Shown here in pieces: positions 8,106-16,830 of a stretch of DNA of 64,000 nt; the stretch's first letter is position 1; each line of letters starts with the position of its first letter. Where the stretch lies: positions 62,001 through 126,000 of the forward strand of contig CALRIT020000005.1 of NCBI GenBank assembly GCA_943361925.1. Direction: 5' to 3'. This DNA comes from CAISCU01 sp943361925 (lineage in GTDB: Bacteria > Bacteroidota > Bacteroidia > UKL13-3). The translations under genes were made by a program, and so were the position numbers. The notes beneath the pieces are model-generated. The model worked only from the letters and a program-made list of their open reading frames with translations. It had not been told where the DNA came from and ran no database searches.

Positions 8106-8762
8106 TTATTTCATGAATAAATTCAGCAAAACAAAAAAGATTAACTGCACAAAATAGAGCCTGATTGCAAACAAGTTTTTTTGTTGTAATTTGTTTTGAA
8201 TCAGCCAAAAACAAAAGATATATCCAAAAAAGAACCAGGCCGTAAAATTTTGTAATGGTATTTGCTTGTTTTGCCAATACCAGAAATCCACCTTACTGCA
8301 TAAAAGTTCAATTGGAATATCCGTAATTACCATTAAAAGTGCCGCAATTGCTGCCCCGGTATATTGGTTCAACTTTATCTTTAATTTTTCTGCAAAATAA
8401 TTGGCGCTAACTACAGAAGTATAACTTACAATTATCCAGTTTACTCCAATAAGGATTGGTGTTTCCATTAATTTAGGACCTAAGGCTTCACCATATTTAT
8501 AATTCCCAAATAATACACCACTATTTACTCCAACATTTTCGAGTATGTAAGATGCCACAAAAATGAAGGCCAAACTTAGGTAGGTAAAATTGTTCTTTTC
8601 GGGGATTGATAATATTAATAGAACAAGCGCCAGTAATAGATTTAAAGGACTTAAAGCTGAAAATTCCGGATTCAGAATCATTCCTACTAAGCCAATTGTA
8701 TAAAATAAAATGGCAATGCTGCTATATAAAAGTGTTTTGTTTTCTATGAATTTCTTCATCAT
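8106..8762 (-). CDS. cruF: carotenoid biosynthesis membrane protein, CruF-like
   Basis: 218 residues with about seven membrane helices. It shows the family pattern ENVGVNSGVLFGNYKYG, LGPKLMETPILIGVNW, then DIPIELL and LQNFTAWFFFGY. CruF proteins are carotenoid 1,2-hydratases (1'-OH on gamma-carotene or bacterioruberin precursors). Because it leads a unit with crtZ and a lycopene cyclase, a hydroxylated monocyclic or bicyclic carotenoid is likely. No crtB or crtI is nearby, so the earlier steps must be encoded elsewhere. Family assignment is good; the exact reaction is inferred. Confidence 0.8.
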   Translation of the reverse strand: MMKKFIENKTLLYSSIAILFYTIGLVGMILNPEFSALSPLNLLLALVLLILSIPEKNNFTYLSLAFIFVASYILENVGVNSGVLFGNYKYGEALGPKLMETPILIGVNWIIVSYTSVVSANYFAEKLKIKLNQYTGAAIAALLMVITDIPIELLCSKVDFWYWQNKQIPLQNFTAWFFFGYIFCFWLIQNKLQQKNLFAIRLYFVQLIFFVLLNLFMK

Positions 8763-8807
8763 ACAAATTAATACAAGGTTTTCTATTTTATGTTTGAATT
8801 GATGAAT

Positions 8808-8840
8808 AAAAAAAGGCAGTCCTGCGAAGAATTGCCTTTT
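8808..8840 (-). terminator. terminator after the DUF3108 gene
   Basis: An 8-bp inverted repeat (AAAAGGCA / TGCCTTTT, about 14-nt loop) with a T-run on the minus strand, between the DUF3108 gene and the carotenoid unit. Confidence 0.75.
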
Positions 8841-8883
8841 AAGAATTTTAGATATTTGAATTTAAAGCCTGAATTTTTAGCTT

Positions 8884-9711
8884 TTATTTGATTTTAGACC
8901 TAACCAGATTTTTGGTATTTTTATAATTGGTTAAAGAAAGTGCAACTGAACCAATGAAAATTTCAGATTCAACTTTAATTACCATATGGTTTTCATCATC
9001 AGATACCCAAATAGTTAAAGCATCATCAGATTTAAAAAGTTCACCGGTTTTTACCTGAGGTCTGATTTTAATGGCATTGAATTTACCAGCATCTACCTTA
9101 ACAACTTCTTTACCTAAGTATTTGATATTGTAATTGTAAACCTTTCCATCCATGTAAAACTCAGTAGGGTAGGTATCACCAATTTTAGCATCTTTTACAT
9201 CCCATAATCTCGACCAATAATAAACTGAAACCAAATCCTGAACCTTGTATGGAGTTTCAACTATACTTCCTTTTTTGGAATTGATTTTTCTGTTTACATG
9301 ATCAAACATGGCAAAGTCAGAGTCTTTGTACTTTCCTTCTTCAATTTTTTTAGTGTATTTCAAAGGAATCAATGCTTCTTCATCAATAAAACTTTCATAA
9401 TCATTTCTAACTTTATTGTACAAAGCATCAATAGTTCTTGATGAACGTGCAGAACATTTAACATTCATGGTTCTTCTTCCATTGATTATAACTGCATCAG
9501 GCATAATTTCCAATGTAGCATAACCAGCGTTAAATGGTCCATAGTGCATTCTGTACTCCAATTTTTCTCCATAAGTAAAAGCATTGTTTTCTACTTTAGA
9601 AAATGAGTTGGTGTCGTCACCCCTTCTTTTTGGTAATTCGGCTAAACCTGCATATTGTGGCAGGCTGAAGAGGATTAATGCCGATAAGAAAAAGGTTTTA
9701 GTGTTCATCAT
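8884..9711 (-). CDS. exported DUF3108 protein
   Basis: About 275 residues, with a signal peptide (MMNTKTFFLSALILFSLPQ) and then a beta-rich DUF3108 domain: GEKLEYRMHYGPFNAGYATLE, NKVRNDYESFID and VWVSDDxxH-like IWVSDDENHMVIKVESE. DUF3108 is found in envelope proteins with a predicted beta-fold that may handle lipid or polysaccharide; no function is proven. Start chosen at the MM pair (9711/9708), because the longer ORF from 9741 places extra residues before the signal peptide. It is a single gene with its own terminator. Confidence 0.85.
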   Translation of the reverse strand: MMNTKTFFLSALILFSLPQYAGLAELPKRRGDDTNSFSKVENNAFTYGEKLEYRMHYGPFNAGYATLEIMPDAVIINGRRTMNVKCSARSSRTIDALYNKVRNDYESFIDEEALIPLKYTKKIEEGKYKDSDFAMFDHVNRKINSKKGSIVETPYKVQDLVSVYYWSRLWDVKDAKIGDTYPTEFYMDGKVYNYNIKYLGKEVVKVDAGKFNAIKIRPQVKTGELFKSDDALTIWVSDDENHMVIKVESEIFIGSVALSLTNYKNTKNLVRSKIK

Positions 9712-9817
9712 AATGAATAATTGTTTCAAACTTTGTACCAAATGAATTTTTATTATTGATTATAAAATAGCATAATTATTAAGTTCCTGATTAGTAAGCT
9801 ATAATAATTTTAAAAAA

Positions 9818-9849
9818 ACAAAGCCCTCCAAATATTTGAAGGGCTTTGT
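9818..9849 (-). terminator. terminator after the ALDH7 gene
   Basis: A 10-bp inverted repeat (ACAAAGCCCT / AGGGCTTTGT, 12-nt loop) followed on the minus strand by TTTTTTT. Confidence 0.85.
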
Positions 9850-9865
9850 CAATAATTGCTATTGA

Positions 9866-11413
9866 TTATAAATCAAACTTAATTCCTTGTGCCAATGGAA
9901 GTTCTTTTCCGTAGTTAAGTGTATTGGTTTGTCTTCTCATATATGCTTTCCATGAATCACTTCCACTTTCTCTTCCACCACCTGTTTCTTTTTCTCCTCC
10001 GAAAGCACCGCCGATTTCAGCACCACTGGTTCCAATATTTACGTTTGCAATTCCACAATCACTTCCCCAAGCACTTAGGAATTGCTCAGATTCCTGCATA
10101 TTGTTTGTGAAAATACTTGAACTTAAACCTTGTTTTACTCCATTTTGTAAAGCAATTGCTTCATCAATAGTTTTAAATTTCATGATATAAAGAATAGGAG
10201 CAAATGTTTCTGCCTGAACAATTTTAAATGAATTGTTTGCTTCACAAATTGTTGGTTTTACATAACATCCCGATTCATAACCTTCACCACTTAAAACTTC
10301 TGCGCCACAAAGAACATTGCCACCTTCAGCTTTCACTTGTTCAATAGCATTTAAATAGGCACTAACAGCCGCTTTATCGATAAGTGGTCCAACTAAATTT
10401 CCGGTTAATGGGTTGCCAATTGTAAGTTGAGCATAAGCTTTTACTAGTTTTTCTTTCACTTGCTCATATAAACTTTCATGAATGATTAGTCTTCTTGTAG
10501 TTGTACAACGTTGACCAGCAGTTCCAACAGCTCCGAAAACAACACCAATCATCGCTAAATCTAAATTGGCATTTTCGCTTAAAATAATGGCATTGTTTCC
10601 ACCTAATTCCAAAAGTGCTTTTCCAAATCTTTGAGCTAAGGCAGTACCAACAGCTTTTCCCATGCGAGTTGAACCTGTAGCAGAAACCAATGGAATTCTT
10701 TCATCATGACTCATCCATTCTCCTACTTTATAATCACCATTGATTAAAGAGAATAAACCTTCAGGTAAGTTGTTTTCTTTTAAAATTTTGGCCATTAAAT
10801 TTTGACAAGCAACTGCAGACAAAGGTGTTTTTTCTGATGGCTTCCAAATACAAACATCACCACAAACAGCTGCTATCATGCTATTCCAGCTCCAAACGGC
10901 AACAGGGAAATTAAATGCAGATATAATTCCAACAATTCCTAATGGATGATATTGTTCGTACATTCTGTGATTTGGCCTTTCAGAGTGCATGGTTAATCCA
11001 TTCAATTGACGACTCATTCCAACAGCTAAATCGCATATATCAATCATTTCCTGAACTTCACCTAAACCTTCTTGTAAGCTTTTTCCCATTTCATAACTTA
11101 CCAATTTGCCAAGAGGTTCTTTGTATTCTCTAAGCAAATTGCCATACTGACGAACAATTTCTCCTCTTTTTGGTGAAGGCATTTTTCTCCAAATTAGAAA
11201 AGCTTCTTCTGCTTTTGCAATTACGGTTTTGTATTCTTCTTCAGTAGTAAAAGAAACGGTACCAATTAATTTTCCATCAACCGGACTATATATTTCTCTT
11301 TTTTCTGCATTGGCAGAAGAGAAATGGTTTTGGCCTGTAGATGTGCCATGATTATGGGCTTCAATACCCAATGTTTTTAAAAAATCTGTCGAGAAACTTT
11401 GTGCTGTACTCAT
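9866..11413 (-). CDS. amaB: L-piperidine-6-carboxylate / aminoadipate-semialdehyde dehydrogenase (ALDH7)
   Basis: 515 residues of the aldehyde dehydrogenase superfamily, closest by pattern to ALDH7 (antiquitin, AmaB/Pcd). It oxidises alpha-aminoadipate semialdehyde in lysine catabolism, and in some organisms betaine or other aldehydes. Visible motifs are FNFPVAVWSWN, KPSEKTPLSA, ATGSTRMGKAVG (NAD loop), ELGGNNAII with the catalytic Glu, GTAGQRCTTTRRL with the catalytic Cys, and AETFAPILYI. Length and motifs are complete. There is no lysine-catabolism neighbour in the window, so the physiological substrate is inferred from the family. Confidence 0.88.
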   Translation of the reverse strand: MSTAQSFSTDFLKTLGIEAHNHGTSTGQNHFSSANAEKREIYSPVDGKLIGTVSFTTEEEYKTVIAKAEEAFLIWRKMPSPKRGEIVRQYGNLLREYKEPLGKLVSYEMGKSLQEGLGEVQEMIDICDLAVGMSRQLNGLTMHSERPNHRMYEQYHPLGIVGIISAFNFPVAVWSWNSMIAAVCGDVCIWKPSEKTPLSAVACQNLMAKILKENNLPEGLFSLINGDYKVGEWMSHDERIPLVSATGSTRMGKAVGTALAQRFGKALLELGGNNAIILSENANLDLAMIGVVFGAVGTAGQRCTTTRRLIIHESLYEQVKEKLVKAYAQLTIGNPLTGNLVGPLIDKAAVSAYLNAIEQVKAEGGNVLCGAEVLSGEGYESGCYVKPTICEANNSFKIVQAETFAPILYIMKFKTIDEAIALQNGVKQGLSSSIFTNNMQESEQFLSAWGSDCGIANVNIGTSGAEIGGAFGGEKETGGGRESGSDSWKAYMRRQTNTLNYGKELPLAQGIKFDL

Positions 11414-11452
11414 ATAAAAAATGTTTAAGGGATTATACCTCCCTCGGTAAAT

Positions 11453-11830
11453 TTATTTTAAAATTGCTTTGGCTACTTTAGGGTCAATGATTACTGTATC
11501 GTGCTCAAAATCAAGTTTGATTCGCCATTTCTGAAAAGTATTTACTCCCAAAATTACATCCTCCGATAATCCCGGAATTACCATAAATTCATCAGAAAGT
11601 CGGATATCATTGTAGTAAAAATCTACGGCAATTCTCTCTTTAATTCTTAAATAGTGTCCTTCAGCAGCTGTAGCAACTTCTAAGGGTTTCCTTAGTTTAG
11701 TGGCAATTTCAAGATTCTTAATTGCATTTTCGCTTATACACGAAAAAGTAGCTCCAGAATCAAAAAGACAATACAAGGTCTTTTCACCTTGTGAGCCCTC
11801 AAAATGCAATGGAAGTCTAATTATTGACAT
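11453..11830 (-). CDS. retropepsin-like aspartic protease domain protein
   Basis: 125 residues, a single retropepsin-like fold. The catalytic triad is in CLFDSGATFS (D24-S25-G26). The second hydrophobic motif is VILGVNTFQKW, followed by the last strands (DFEHDTVII). Such single-lobe proteases act as dimers. No signal peptide, gag/pol or reverse-transcriptase neighbour is seen, so this is a cellular DUF-type retropepsin rather than a retroelement. It lies between amaB and the M1 peptidase on the same strand. The substrate is unknown. Confidence 0.8.
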   Translation of the reverse strand: MSIIRLPLHFEGSQGEKTLYCLFDSGATFSCISENAIKNLEIATKLRKPLEVATAAEGHYLRIKERIAVDFYYNDIRLSDEFMVIPGLSEDVILGVNTFQKWRIKLDFEHDTVIIDPKVAKAILK

Positions 11831-11924
11831 CGATAATTTGATTTGAATTTCAGTTCAATTGTAATTTGATTCGCTTCTACAATCTTAATTGAATTACAAA
11901 ATTACAAAATTCAAACTGATTACC

Positions 11925-14900
11925 TTATAATTTGAAATTTCTAATGGCTTTGATTGGATTAAAAGCATTTAAATTTAAATTAAAGCTTGTCCTCTGAAAA
12001 AAGCCTGTTTGTCCATTTGCTTCCCAGTACGATTTTACTTCTTCACTACTTGCAAATTCAAATGGGAAGTATATCCTGAAAATATCTTTGTAAACCTGGA
12101 AATAAATACCTCCCGAATAAGTTGTTTGGTTTACATACTCGTTTTTGGATGTACTTGTATTAAAGGTGTTTACAGGACTATAATTTAAATCATAATAAAA
12201 GCCAATTGGTATTGGAATTTTAGGAATCGGAATAGTGAAATTTGCTGCAATAATCCATTTATCTGTATTACCTACATTGGCAAAATTGCGGAATCCTGCA
12301 TCCCTCATAATAATTTGATTTGCATAAACTGAGCTTGAACCCGGATATTCAGACCTGGCAAACATGGTTTGGTCGCATAAATAATCATTTTCTCCTGCTG
12401 TACCGCCCAAATTAAAGAAACTTCTTTGTTGGTTTAGTTCATTAACTGAATTTCCAGCTCCTTCAAATTGTTTAAAGAACATACCTCCAAAAAGTCTGAT
12501 ACTAGCTTTTTTCTTTCCGTCTTTATACAATAATCCTTGTTCTACTGTAATGGCTAATCTGTTAATTTCACTGTTTTTTAATCCTGATTGATAATCAATT
12601 TGTGCATTAATTGGATACAATTTGTAATCTCTGGTGTACTGGTAATTGATATTAAATATTCCTCGATGGTTTTTAAAATCATTGAAATATGAACTTCCAA
12701 CCTTTTGTTCATTAATCATTACATATCTTAATGTTACACTTTGCTCAATATTTGAACGAGGATTTTTTGGTTTCAATTGGAATCTCACAAATGGCTCAAA
12801 TTTTTCATAAGTACCGGCTTCATTGTTTACATATGAATTTGAATCATTAACGGTTTTATTAAAATATGCTCTGTTTCCAAATCGGGCATATTTGGCTCCA
12901 ACCTGAATACTTTTAATTTTAGATTGAAGTGGATAAAAGTTGTGCCAGTATTGAGCATATCCATTTAAATCTTTGGTTTCGAAACTATACAAGGGAGTAA
13001 AAACATATTCATTTTTTGCTTGAGGAATCAAACTATTATAAAAGCCAATACCCAACATACTTTTATTGTAGTTATTCCAGGCATACAAGGGCATAATAAA
13101 TGTCTTTTTCATTTTAGGACTTTCAAATCCTAAAATAGGTTTGATTTTCCATGGAGTACCAGAGAATAATGAATTTGTTCTAACAAAATTGTTTCCTTGA
13201 TTGAATTCTAAAGGCGCCTCATTAAATGCAATTCTAAAGATTAGATTTTTCTTATCTGTTTCACTGATTTTACTATAGTTTTCAAATGATTCAAAACTTA
13301 CTTTATTCTCGGCATTAGCTTCAAACCATTTTGTTTCAACTAAACTATCTCCAATAAACATACTTATTGGAACAGGTCCTTTTAATGAACCGACATTATT
13401 GAATTTCAGTCCGTTTTTGATTTTACTAAGTTTAATATCCTGTTTCTTTTCACTACCTAAAACATCATCAATAAACCAGGATAAATCTTTTCCGGTAAAC
13501 CTATTAACATGGTTAATAAAGTCTTGTGGTAGTGGGTGTTTAAACTTCCATTTTTCATAATACGATTGCATCATTTCATCAAAAACCTTTGTCCCCAAAT
13601 ACGCTTGTAAATACTTGAATGCAAGCGGATTTTTTGAATAGATTATTCCTCCATAATTTGCATCTGTATAAACTGTACTATGCAGATTTCCTGCCTGGTC
13701 TTCATTTTTTCTTGCCCCTATTTCATAGGTTAATTTGGCTTGGTCAATATCTTTTATCCCGAATTTTAATCCGCCTATACTTGCTATACCGTCCTCATTT
13801 TTCTTGCCATCTCTCGATAATCTATTTTCATAATAAGTATTTAAACTTTCGTCCATCCAAGGGTAATCTCTCTCATTTGAGCCCAGAATACCATAAAACC
13901 AATTGTGCCCTACTTCATGAATAATGGTTGTTTTATCAATACTCTGACAATTTGTGATGGTTGGATATTCCATTCCACCACCGGATTCTAAGGGAGTAAT
14001 TACAACTGTAGCATGTGAATAAGGATATTCACCTACTTTTTTGCTGTAAAAATCTATAGCATCATTTATATACTCAACTCCTTTTTTTCTTTTTTCTTTA
14101 TCCTGATTTTCACTTAAAAGCCAGGTATCAACTATTTTACCCGAATTTAATTTCACTTCACTTTTATTAATCAGAAAGTTTTTTCCGCAAAACCAGGCAA
14201 AATCATGAATGTTATCTTGAATGAACAAGAGTTTTTTTGTATTGCCATTTGCTGGATTTTCAACTTTAGGGTTTTCTACTTTCTCTTTCCACCAATTGAT
14301 TTCTTCTGGATTTTGAAGGTTTCCGGTTGCAACTAAAACATAATCTTTAGGTACTTCAATTTCAACTTCGAATCTTCCAAATTCACTATAAAACTCTCCT
14401 TGGTCTAAATACGACATTGGATTCCAGCCATTTACATCGTAAACTGCTGGTTTTGGGTACCACTGACTGATGCAGTAAATTCCGTTTTCTACACCGGCAC
14501 GACTGTAGATTTTTCCAGGTAATTTGACTACAAATGGAGTTGTAAATGTGAGTTTTTGACCGGGTAAAAGTGCTTGTGGAAGCCTTATTCTGGCATAATC
14601 AAGTTCTTTTTCAAAAAGTAATTCAACCGGAATTCCATTTATCTGAGGTTTTAGAGAATCTATCCAACCACGCATCTCGTCATCAGCAAAATATAAATCA
14701 GTTACGCCATTTTCTAATTGCTGTTTTACTAATGGTGTTTTTTTGTCTTTGTAAGCATTCGGCCATAAATGCAGATAAAATTCATAAATGATTTCAGGCG
14801 AATTATTGGTATAAATGAATTGCTCAAATCCTTTTAAACTGCGGTTGGTGGTATCTAATTCAACTTGTATATAATAGTCTACATGTTGCTGCCACTTTGC

Positions 14901-14984
14901 CTGATTTTGCTTTTTTGGCAAAGTTTGTGATACTACAGAGGTCGTATACAAAGTTAATAGTAGTAATAAGGAATTTAATTTCAT
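11925..14984 (-). CDS. exported M1 family metallopeptidase with C-terminal beta-barrel-like region
   Basis: About 1019 residues. A signal peptide (MKLNSLLLLLTLYTTSVVSQ) is followed by an N-terminal beta-saddle, then the gluzincin core. The core has GGGMEYPTI (M1 exopeptidase-like loop) and H356-E-V-G-H360 with the third zinc ligand E379 in WMDESLN, the canonical 18-residue spacing. Residues ~620-1019 are rich in alternating hydrophobic/aromatic strands and end in FNLNLNAFNPIKAIRNFKL, resembling an outer-membrane barrel or outer-surface module. The ATG at 14984 was chosen because it begins the signal peptide; the upstream start at 15038 is unlikely. It is probably a cell-surface aminopeptidase-like enzyme. 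Confidence 0.88.
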   Translation of the reverse strand: MKLNSLLLLLTLYTTSVVSQTLPKKQNQAKWQQHVDYYIQVELDTTNRSLKGFEQFIYTNNSPEIIYEFYLHLWPNAYKDKKTPLVKQQLENGVTDLYFADDEMRGWIDSLKPQINGIPVELLFEKELDYARIRLPQALLPGQKLTFTTPFVVKLPGKIYSRAGVENGIYCISQWYPKPAVYDVNGWNPMSYLDQGEFYSEFGRFEVEIEVPKDYVLVATGNLQNPEEINWWKEKVENPKVENPANGNTKKLLFIQDNIHDFAWFCGKNFLINKSEVKLNSGKIVDTWLLSENQDKEKRKKGVEYINDAIDFYSKKVGEYPYSHATVVITPLESGGGMEYPTITNCQSIDKTTIIHEVGHNWFYGILGSNERDYPWMDESLNTYYENRLSRDGKKNEDGIASIGGLKFGIKDIDQAKLTYEIGARKNEDQAGNLHSTVYTDANYGGIIYSKNPLAFKYLQAYLGTKVFDEMMQSYYEKWKFKHPLPQDFINHVNRFTGKDLSWFIDDVLGSEKKQDIKLSKIKNGLKFNNVGSLKGPVPISMFIGDSLVETKWFEANAENKVSFESFENYSKISETDKKNLIFRIAFNEAPLEFNQGNNFVRTNSLFSGTPWKIKPILGFESPKMKKTFIMPLYAWNNYNKSMLGIGFYNSLIPQAKNEYVFTPLYSFETKDLNGYAQYWHNFYPLQSKIKSIQVGAKYARFGNRAYFNKTVNDSNSYVNNEAGTYEKFEPFVRFQLKPKNPRSNIEQSVTLRYVMINEQKVGSSYFNDFKNHRGIFNINYQYTRDYKLYPINAQIDYQSGLKNSEINRLAITVEQGLLYKDGKKKASIRLFGGMFFKQFEGAGNSVNELNQQRSFFNLGGTAGENDYLCDQTMFARSEYPGSSSVYANQIIMRDAGFRNFANVGNTDKWIIAANFTIPIPKIPIPIGFYYDLNYSPVNTFNTSTSKNEYVNQTTYSGGIYFQVYKDIFRIYFPFEFASSEEVKSYWEANGQTGFFQRTSFNLNLNAFNPIKAIRNFKL

Positions 14985-15086
14985 TTTGCAATAATTTCTG
15001 TTAACGTAAAGTTCAAAAATTATAAAAAAATTTAACACTTCCGATACCGCTCATCAGGTTTGTAGGATTATTTTTGAAATATTAAT

Positions 15087-16499
15087 ATGTGGTCAATGGA
15101 TGGAAACGATTTTTTAGGGGAAGAAACTGCCAATTTGGTGCAGAGATATGAGAAGATGCTAAGAAATAAGTCCAAAGACTATTTTGAGGCTGAAGCAATA
15201 GAGGCAATTGCTGATTATTATATCGCTCATGAGAAGTATAAAAAGGCTCAAGATGTAGTCAATTTTGGCTTGGAACTTTATCCAAATCATGTTGGATTCT
15301 GGATTAAAATGGCAGAAGTTTTTGTTTACCTGGAAAGGTTTGAAGAAGCAAGAGAGGAACTTGAAAGAGCCGAATTATACGAGCCATTTAATCCTGAAAT
15401 TTTGTTTTTAAAAGGAGAAGTTTATCTGGCTTTAAATGAATTGTCGGAGGCTGAAGACTGGTTTCAAAAAGCGCTTATTCATGGTGATGAAAAAATTGAT
15501 ATGCTTTTTGAAATCGCTTATGTTTATCAGGATTATGACCATTTTGGAAAAGCATCAGAATATTTCGAAGAGATTATTACTCTTGAACCGGAATTAGATC
15601 AGGCTTATTATGAAGCTGCAAGTTGTTATGATTTAACCGGACAATATCCAAAAGCAGTTGCATTATTGAATAAACTTATCGATCAGGAGCCTTATAATTC
15701 ATCTGCCTGGTATAATTTAGGTGTGATGTATAGCAAGATGAATAAGAATGAAAAGGCTATTGAGGCTTTTGATTTTTGTTTGGTGATTGATGAAGATTAT
15801 TCAGTAGCTAAATTTAATAAAGCCAATTCACTTGTAGAATTAGATAGGTTTGAGGAAGCACTCTCCGAATACCTTGATGTTGTTAAGATGGAAGGTGGCG
15901 ATAGTATTACGTTTTGTAATATGGGCGGTTGTTGTGAACGGTTGAACAGGAATGAAGAAGCCCGTGAATACTACAAAAAGGCTGCAAAATTAAACCCTAA
16001 TGTTGCAGAAGCTTGGTTTGGCGTTGGACTAACTTATGATAAAGACGGACTTAATAAAGAAGCTCTCCAATACTTTAAAAGGGCAATTTTATTAGAACCT
16101 GAAAATCCAGAGTATTTGCTTGTTTTGGCCGAATGTGAGTTTAGAATGGGCTACAAAAAGGAAGCAGAAGCTATTTATTTAAAAATTACAGAAATGGATC
16201 CGGGTTTAATGGAAGCCTGGATGGACTGGAGTTTTGTAAAATACTCTGACAATGATATTCAAGCTGCAATTTCTCTATTGGAAAAAGCCATTTCTTACGA
16301 TAATTTCTGCCACCAGTATCACTACAGAATGGTAGTTTATCTTTTCGAGAATTTGAGAATTAAAGAAGCTTTATCTCATTTAGAAACTGCACTTACTTTA
16401 AATCATGCGGACCATTTTTTAATGTTCGAAATTAAACCGGAATTGGCTAAAGTGCACGAAATTACTCTGGCAATTGAGGCATTTCGTGAGGAACTTTAG
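15087..16499 (+). CDS. tetratricopeptide-repeat protein
   Basis: 470 residues, almost entirely TPR helices (about eleven units with the W-LG-Y-A-F-A-P pattern, for example AWYNLGVMYSKMNKNEKAIEAF and similar blocks). There is no signal peptide or membrane segment, so it is probably a cytoplasmic scaffold. A TATTTTTG sequence at 15069-15076 matches the Bacteroidota -7 consensus TAnnTTTG and would give a very short leader. It is divergent from the M1 peptidase gene. No partner can be read from context. Confidence 0.92.
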   Translation: MWSMDGNDFLGEETANLVQRYEKMLRNKSKDYFEAEAIEAIADYYIAHEKYKKAQDVVNFGLELYPNHVGFWIKMAEVFVYLERFEEAREELERAELYEPFNPEILFLKGEVYLALNELSEAEDWFQKALIHGDEKIDMLFEIAYVYQDYDHFGKASEYFEEIITLEPELDQAYYEAASCYDLTGQYPKAVALLNKLIDQEPYNSSAWYNLGVMYSKMNKNEKAIEAFDFCLVIDEDYSVAKFNKANSLVELDRFEEALSEYLDVVKMEGGDSITFCNMGGCCERLNRNEEAREYYKKAAKLNPNVAEAWFGVGLTYDKDGLNKEALQYFKRAILLEPENPEYLLVLAECEFRMGYKKEAEAIYLKITEMDPGLMEAWMDWSFVKYSDNDIQAAISLLEKAISYDNFCHQYHYRMVVYLFENLRIKEALSHLETALTLNHADHFLMFEIKPELAKVHEITLAIEAFREEL

Positions 16500-16677
16500 T
16501 CCTGGTTTTTATTTTGATTTTAATCCATTTTATTGAATGCGAAATCCCTAATATCAATAAACAGGTTGCGATAATTAGTCCATAACTTAACATTACTTCA
16601 GTTGAAGTACCTGTTGGACTATTCAAGCAAAAAGCTGAGAATGGGGCAAGTAGAAGAACAAGTAATAATTTTTTCAT
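16462..16677 (-). CDS. small membrane protein, hypothetical
   Basis: 71 residues. An N-terminal signal-like helix (MKKLLLVLLLAPFSAFC) is followed by a short polar stretch and a second helix (MLSYGLIIATCLLILGIS), then a strongly basic tail (KWIKIKIKTRTK). The 3' end overlaps the convergent TPR gene by 38 bp. Composition and topology look like a real small envelope protein rather than a shadow, but there is no homology I recognise. Confidence 0.5.
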   Translation of the reverse strand: MKKLLLVLLLAPFSAFCLNSPTGTSTEVMLSYGLIIATCLLILGISHSIKWIKIKIKTRTKVPHEMPQLPE

Positions 16678-16830
16678 TCTTGATATACACTTTACTGATT
16701 ATTAAGTTCAATTTAATGAAAATTGAATTTAATAGTCCATATTCACCTCAATTTATGCGTAAAATCAACATGAAAACAAAGATATTCCATGAAAAAGAAT
16801 TTATTTTCGCCCTGTTAATTATAAAGTAAG

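Noticed and set aside
11453..11830. Retroelement call for the retropepsin-like gene
   Set aside because: No reverse transcriptase, integrase or repeats are nearby.
12190..12215. ATTGGTAT inside the M1 peptidase gene
   Set aside because: A single copy in coding sequence that follows the protein pattern (IPIPIGF); no 23-bp partner.
16602..16829. 75-codon plus-strand ORF between the small membrane gene and the ComA-like gene
   Set aside because: It overlaps the opposite-strand small membrane gene, has biased AT composition and no domain.
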